DNA of 36,573 nucleotides, taken from positions 1-36,573 of the forward strand of contig CAKPST010000016.1 of the NCBI GenBank assembly GCA_934183355.1. The letters run 5' to 3'. The translations under genes and the position numbers were made by a program. This document shows, one piece after another, positions 33,310 to 36,573 of this stretch. The stretch's first letter is position 1. The number at the start of each line of letters is the position of its first letter. Source of the stretch: an uncultured Prevotella sp. Lineage in GTDB: Bacteria > Bacteroidota > Bacteroidia > Bacteroidales > Bacteroidaceae. The notes beneath the pieces were generated by a model. It did not search any database. It was not told the origin of the DNA and saw only the letters and a list, made by a program, of their open reading frames with translations.

Positions 33310-33426
33310 TTAGATATGACAGATGGTCCAATCGTAACGCTGGCATATTGTCTTGTAGTTGAATGCGTCTTTCCAAGATGAGAAGCGGCGCAATGGCTTG
33401 TTGCATGAATCAAAAACGATGTACAT
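33310..33426 (-). CDS. 38-residue small protein at the head of the operon
   Basis: The frame begins MYIVFDSCNKPLRRFSSWKDAF and ends QRYDWTICHI. It has its own -7 box 42 nt upstream and an aaaggaa ribosome-binding site ending about 6 nt before the ATG, and it is followed after 33 nt by the next operon gene. The composition (one domain-sized unit, Trp/Tyr/Phe-rich core, basic patch) is that of a real small protein rather than random sequence. It may be a regulatory or inhibitory peptide for the operon. A longer reading of the same frame starting at 33513 would begin upstream of the promoter and is not chosen. Confidence 0.55.
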   Translation of the reverse strand: MYIVFDSCNKPLRRFSSWKDAFNYKTICQRYDWTICHI

Positions 33427-33467
33427 AATAGTTCCTTTCTTTTTATGGGTTTTGTTTTTAGATGGTG

Positions 33468-33475
33468 CAAAGATA
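33468..33475 (-). promoter_or_regulatory. operon promoter -7 box
   Basis: The minus strand reads TATCTTTG (TAnnTTTG), placing the transcript start near 33461 and giving about 35 nt of leader before the small ORF. It lies just downstream of the bidirectional terminator, so the kinase/helicase operon has an independent promoter. Confidence 0.65.
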
Positions 33476-33542
33476 GATAGAGAATGTCGCAAATCCCAGT
33501 GAATGATTTTCAAGGATATTGAAAGAAAGGGTATAAAAAGAA

Positions 33543-33579
33543 AACCGACTAAAGATAATATGCTTATCTTCAGTCGGTT
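33543..33579. terminator. bidirectional terminator separating the two leftward units
   Basis: aaccgactaaagataa (33543-33558) pairs with ttatcttcagtcggtt (33564-33579) over 15 of 16 bases with a 5-nt loop. The minus strand continues into TTTTCTTTTT and the plus strand into atattttt, so it can work both ways. On the minus strand it ends the unit containing the 549-aa and 386-aa genes. Confidence 0.85.
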
Positions 33580-33607
33580 ATATTTTTACTATTGTTGAAA
33601 ACGAATA

Positions 33608-35257
33608 TCAGAAGAGGCGTCCCATCTTCAATTTCAATTGGCGAATTTGTATCATAAGGTCAAAGTTGGAAGTAACGCTATTGAGGTTGTAATTTCTCTC
33701 GAACCATCTCTTCCAACCCTCCGCATCAAGCGAAGGAGTTTCGCCATCAAGAAGAATAAATTGCAGTTGTGGAAGTTCAAGGTCTTCTCTGTTCGGGAAG
33801 GCTTCCTTCCATTTTGGATAAGTGATTATTGCCGTGAGTAGCGACTTCTGGTCGCATTTCTCAGAAAACCAATACATAGGGAACCCATCCGTCTTGAGAA
33901 TATTGAGAGCAGAAAGGTATGCCTCGTCATCAAGCCATTCCTGCTGTTTATCATACTGATTCAAGAGAAACTCCATCCATTCTTTTGGTCCATCGCAGTC
34001 GGGCATTACAGGCGAACCGCCTTGTGCTATCCAACATAGTATCTCGTCTTTGAAAGCCTCTGGCAAAGTGTTTACGCTGCCAAGGCATTTCGTGATGTGC
34101 TTCCGAGTAATCTCTGGAATAGACGGGCGTGGCGATACTGCTTTCCTCTCCAGCTCATTGAGGATTCGTCCGATTGCCTTTTTGTCATCTGTCTTATATA
34201 CTCTTGAGATAAGGTATCTGGTTATGCCCAAAGTGTGCAAGTCATCTGTCATGAGTTCCATTAGCAAAGCATCCTCGTCCTTGTCCAGATTCATGCACGT
34301 CGTGCTGTGGAGGTTGTATAGGTCATCAAAACTTGGACGATAGTGAGCATTACCACGCGGGTCCTTGATAGTTTTTATCTCATTGAATGTGTCACAGACA
34401 AAGCGTTTGAGCAACGGGTGCATACGTCCGGCATTATCCTCTATACGAATCCATCCGTGCATCAGCTGATATGTCCAATGGAACTGAAGAAGTAGGACAC
34501 TCTCATTCCATGCCTCAAGCGACTTGTCGATAGCATCCTTGTCCCACGACTCTATGATAACTATTACATGCTTGGTCTTGTCAATTGCAGCAGAACCGTA
34601 AATTACCTTGAGCGCATCGTTGACACACCTGCCAGCCTCCTTGCTCATAGGCGATGCCTTGAGCGAGGTGTAGACAACATTGTTGGGATAGTCGGCACCA
34701 TCTTCCAATAGTTTGTCGGGATCGACATACAATATGTTGTCTATGCGCTCCTCGACAAGATAGCTTGCGAAGGCAGCAGTATCGCAAATCACCACAAGTG
34801 GCATCTTTGTCTCGACATTGACGTAGCGGTCAAAGCAGGCTGTCATGGAGTCAACCGACAGACTGCCAGCAGAATGTGTGTATTTCCTTACAAGATTGCC
34901 AAATTGTATTTCGGTGTCAAACGTCTTTTCATGATTCCGTATCTCTTGGCCATGTGCCAAAGAGTAGTCGTCCATCTTCTTGAGAATGATGCGCTTCTGC
35001 TCCTCAAGCCACATCTTATAGAAGGTGATGGATGTGAGCTTCTCCAGAATGATGCATTCCTTTTCGGCATACTCGTGACCTTTTTCTTCGATAAGCTTAC
35101 GCGAGGTAGAGGTACTGGGTGCCTCCATCCTGCCGTAGACTTCGGCATAAATGTCAGAGTAGCGAGAGGCAAATTGTGAATTGCTCCACCGCTTGGTACC
35201 TACAAAGTCCTTTATCTTATTCTGGAGAATGTCGTTGAATGTTATCTTCTTTGGCAT
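33608..35257 (-). CDS. protein of unknown function, 549 residues
   Basis: I do not recognise a domain. The N-terminal ~100 residues are helical and charged (SNSQFASRYSDIYAEVYGRMEAPSTSTSRKLIEEKGHEYAEKE), possibly a coiled coil. A central alpha/beta stretch (MPLVVICDTAAFASYLVEERIDNILYVDPDKLL ... HVIVIIESWDKDAID, ca 150-260) has the hydrophobic-strand pattern of a Rossmann-like or Toprim-like fold but no Walker motif. The C-terminal half is helical and Trp-rich. There is no signal peptide or membrane segment. The ATG at 35257 is chosen over a TTG at 35278. It ends at the bidirectional terminator and lies 60 nt after the 386-aa gene. Confidence 0.8.
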   Translation of the reverse strand: MPKKITFNDILQNKIKDFVGTKRWSNSQFASRYSDIYAEVYGRMEAPSTSTSRKLIEEKGHEYAEKECIILEKLTSITFYKMWLEEQKRIILKKMDDYSLAHGQEIRNHEKTFDTEIQFGNLVRKYTHSAGSLSVDSMTACFDRYVNVETKMPLVVICDTAAFASYLVEERIDNILYVDPDKLLEDGADYPNNVVYTSLKASPMSKEAGRCVNDALKVIYGSAAIDKTKHVIVIIESWDKDAIDKSLEAWNESVLLLQFHWTYQLMHGWIRIEDNAGRMHPLLKRFVCDTFNEIKTIKDPRGNAHYRPSFDDLYNLHSTTCMNLDKDEDALLMELMTDDLHTLGITRYLISRVYKTDDKKAIGRILNELERKAVSPRPSIPEITRKHITKCLGSVNTLPEAFKDEILCWIAQGGSPVMPDCDGPKEWMEFLLNQYDKQQEWLDDEAYLSALNILKTDGFPMYWFSEKCDQKSLLTAIITYPKWKEAFPNREDLELPQLQFILLDGETPSLDAEGWKRWFERNYNLNSVTSNFDLMIQIRQLKLKMGRLF

Positions 35258-35317
35258 ATTGTTTTTACTATTTATCAAACATGCTTTTATTTAATGAAAA
35301 TCAGGAAATAATGATTC

Positions 35318-36478
35318 TTATACGTGGATGGATACTTTCGATATTTTGCCCAAAGTCTCTTTATCAGCAATACGATCAATGGTGTTAATATGATAGTTAC
35401 CATGAAGTACTTCCTCCTCTTTACATGTAGGAACATCCATGCTTATAGGCTCCCAGTCGTAGCTGTCAAGCTGATATAGCTTAATAATGATTTTCTGTAT
35501 TGTAGCTTTTAATTTAGAACCCAAAGTCCCTGTTTCGTCTTTGTCCAACAAGTGGTTTGCCCATGCTGGAACAATAGCGATATTCCAAAGGTTTGTAAAG
35601 TAACGAGGATCAATAGCATTTCCCCATATGTGTGAAATGATACAATTTTTGAAATCCCTTTCGTCGGCTTTATCTCCAAGGGCATATCCAGTACATCTCT
35701 TTATCAGCTGGCACACTCGGGCATTTCCATTGCCACCGCCACAAGTGTTTTCGCTGCAGTCTTCTTTATCCTTCTTCCTCGCATTTTCTTGATAGATAAT
35801 ACATAGTGGTTGAGAATTGTGCATAAAGAACACTAAACCACCATTGCCGGGGTTTTGTATTTTAACTCCGTTTGCGTCTTCTTTAGCTGTGTATCGTGCC
35901 GGAAGGTAATGAACCTTGCATCTTTCACCAACACCAGGATCTTTGATATCTTTTGTTTGTTCTTTGCAAATGTAATCTTTAATCTCTTCAAACCTTTCTC
36001 CCACAAGCTTAGGCGAGAAAAAGTAAGACGATTCTATTGCCAACTTTATAAAGTTCTCTTCGCCAAGATACATTTCTAATGACTTCATACCATCACGAGA
36101 CTTGTTTATAGATTTGCGTACAGACGTAAGAACTTTATCGTAGTTGTCGTTTGGATCAGGCGTGCTCAATGATATTGTACCATTAAAGATGTTTTCAACG
36201 AATATTTTGTATTTGTTTAGATAAGAAAGGTGGTTAGACCTCTCCTTGTCTTTGAATGTCTTTTCGATAAACGATTTCCACTCTTGGAAAAGGGCATCCA
36301 CATAAAAGCGTTCGTTTTCTTTTGCAAAACGACCAATAATATCTAAAAACAAATAGTAGTTGCCATTACATTCATATTCGTCTTGTGGACAATATGCTGC
36401 AGTAGACTTTACTCTATTATCAAGCAACCATTTCTCGTATTCTTCTCTAAAGATAAATTGATTAGCGTCTTTTGCCAT
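35318..36478 (-). CDS. possible HNH-like nuclease with helical N-terminal domain
   Basis: A 386-residue protein of uncertain function. Residues 280-315 (IISHIWGNAIDPRYFTNLWNIAIVPAWANHLLDKDE) show the spacing of an HNH-type nuclease core: His283, Asn299, then Asn308/His309. I recall similar ISHIWG...NI..P blocks in Bacteroidetes proteins. The N-terminal ~95 residues (EEYEKWLLDNR ... YLNKYKIFVENI) resemble the SAM-like core-binding domain of tyrosine recombinases, but no catalytic recombinase domain follows. A Cys/Gly-rich loop (NTCGGGNGNARVCQLIKRC) lies at 244-262. It is upstream of, and probably co-transcribed with, the 549-aa gene. Confidence in the coding call is high; the nuclease reading is tentative. 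Confidence 0.45.
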   Translation of the reverse strand: MAKDANQFIFREEYEKWLLDNRVKSTAAYCPQDEYECNGNYYLFLDIIGRFAKENERFYVDALFQEWKSFIEKTFKDKERSNHLSYLNKYKIFVENIFNGTISLSTPDPNDNYDKVLTSVRKSINKSRDGMKSLEMYLGEENFIKLAIESSYFFSPKLVGERFEEIKDYICKEQTKDIKDPGVGERCKVHYLPARYTAKEDANGVKIQNPGNGGLVFFMHNSQPLCIIYQENARKKDKEDCSENTCGGGNGNARVCQLIKRCTGYALGDKADERDFKNCIISHIWGNAIDPRYFTNLWNIAIVPAWANHLLDKDETGTLGSKLKATIQKIIIKLYQLDSYDWEPISMDVPTCKEEEVLHGNYHINTIDRIADKETLGKISKVSIHV

Positions 36479-36503
36479 AATAAAATAATTTTATAAGTAA
36501 GTA

Positions 36504-36527
36504 TTCATATTTATCTTTATATATGAA
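36504..36527. promoter_or_regulatory. small inverted repeat in the upstream region of the 386-aa gene
   Basis: ttcatat (36504-36510) and atatgaa (36521-36527) are exact inverted copies around 10 nt, 26 nt upstream of the ATG. This is a possible operator; no TAnnTTTG box is evident nearby. Confidence 0.25.
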
Positions 36528-36542
36528 CGGCAATCTGTAGGA

Positions 36543-36566
36543 GGGTATGGCATCCCTGCCATACCC
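36543..36566. repeat. perfect 10-bp hairpin at the right edge
   Basis: gggtatggca (36543-36552) and tgccataccc (36557-36566) form a 10-bp stem with a 4-nt loop. Neither side shows a U tract within the window. It could be a terminator of a unit to the right or a small palindromic repeat. Confidence 0.5.
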
Positions 36567-36573
36567 ACTCTGC

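Noticed and set aside
23405..33426. Classical tellurite-resistance operon
   Set aside because: Only TerY-P-type genes (kinase, vWA, PP2C) are present; no TerD-, TerC- or TerB-like protein is visible.
33288..33470. 60-aa minus-strand frame overlapping the small operon ORF
   Set aside because: Its start lies inside the -7 box, so it cannot be translated from that promoter, and it has no ribosome-binding site.
22300..36478. Integrative element or prophage with its own integrase
   Set aside because: No tyrosine or serine recombinase, relaxase, capsid gene, tRNA or attachment repeat is visible. The recombinase-like N terminus at 35318-36478 lacks a catalytic domain.

Overview
The window looks like a chromosomal segment of a member of Bacteroidales, most likely Prevotellaceae (Prevotella/Segatella-like). 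The evidence is a SusC/SusD pair, hybrid two-component regulators ending in AraC domains, Bacteroidetes-type promoters (-7 box TAnnTTTG) and short AT-rich intergenic repeats. No species can be named from sequence alone.

Layout. (1) 1-1300: core ribosomal pair rplM-rpsI on the minus strand, with a long structured leader. (2) 1573-4986: a hybrid two-component-like regulator whose kinase part is degenerate and which has no receiver. (3) 5164-21512: a fructan utilisation locus with fructokinase, fructose-type MFS permease, a GH32 enzyme, a fructose-type hybrid sensor with a periplasmic binding domain, SusC, SusD, a second GH32 and an extra TonB-dependent receptor. The expected logic is: SusC/SusD and the extra receptor import fructan, the two GH32 enzymes release fructose in the periplasm, the permease moves it inward, fructokinase phosphorylates it, and the sensor reports periplasmic fructose. 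(4) 21513-22299: a gene-free stretch holding the receptor promoter and a candidate noncoding transcript. (5) 22300-23289: an Rpn-family nuclease. (6) 23405-33426: a leftward operon of nine genes: a 38-aa ORF, two unknowns, an ATP-dependent ligase, a Strawberry-notch-like helicase, a protein kinase, a vWA protein, a PP2C phosphatase and a stand-alone FtsK-gamma protein. (7) 33608-36478: two more leftward genes, one unknown and one possibly HNH-like, separated from the operon by a bidirectional terminator.

Main results. The operon in (6) joins a TerY-P-type signalling triad (kinase, phosphatase, vWA) to DNA-processing enzymes and a KOPS-reader-type DNA-binding domain. It is the best candidate for an undescribed DNA-surveillance or defence system here. 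In the fructan locus, three promoters (susC, the extra TonB receptor, and the noncoding transcript) share a two-part site ATGWAWCA-like / TGAACGATT with half-sites 21 bp apart and exactly 28 nt before the -7 box. The permease promoter carries the same halves in swapped order. This predicts the operator of the local sensor and places a small RNA in its regulon. Both hybrid regulators are structurally abnormal: one has lost its phospho-histidine and receiver, the other has lost its entire ATPase domain.
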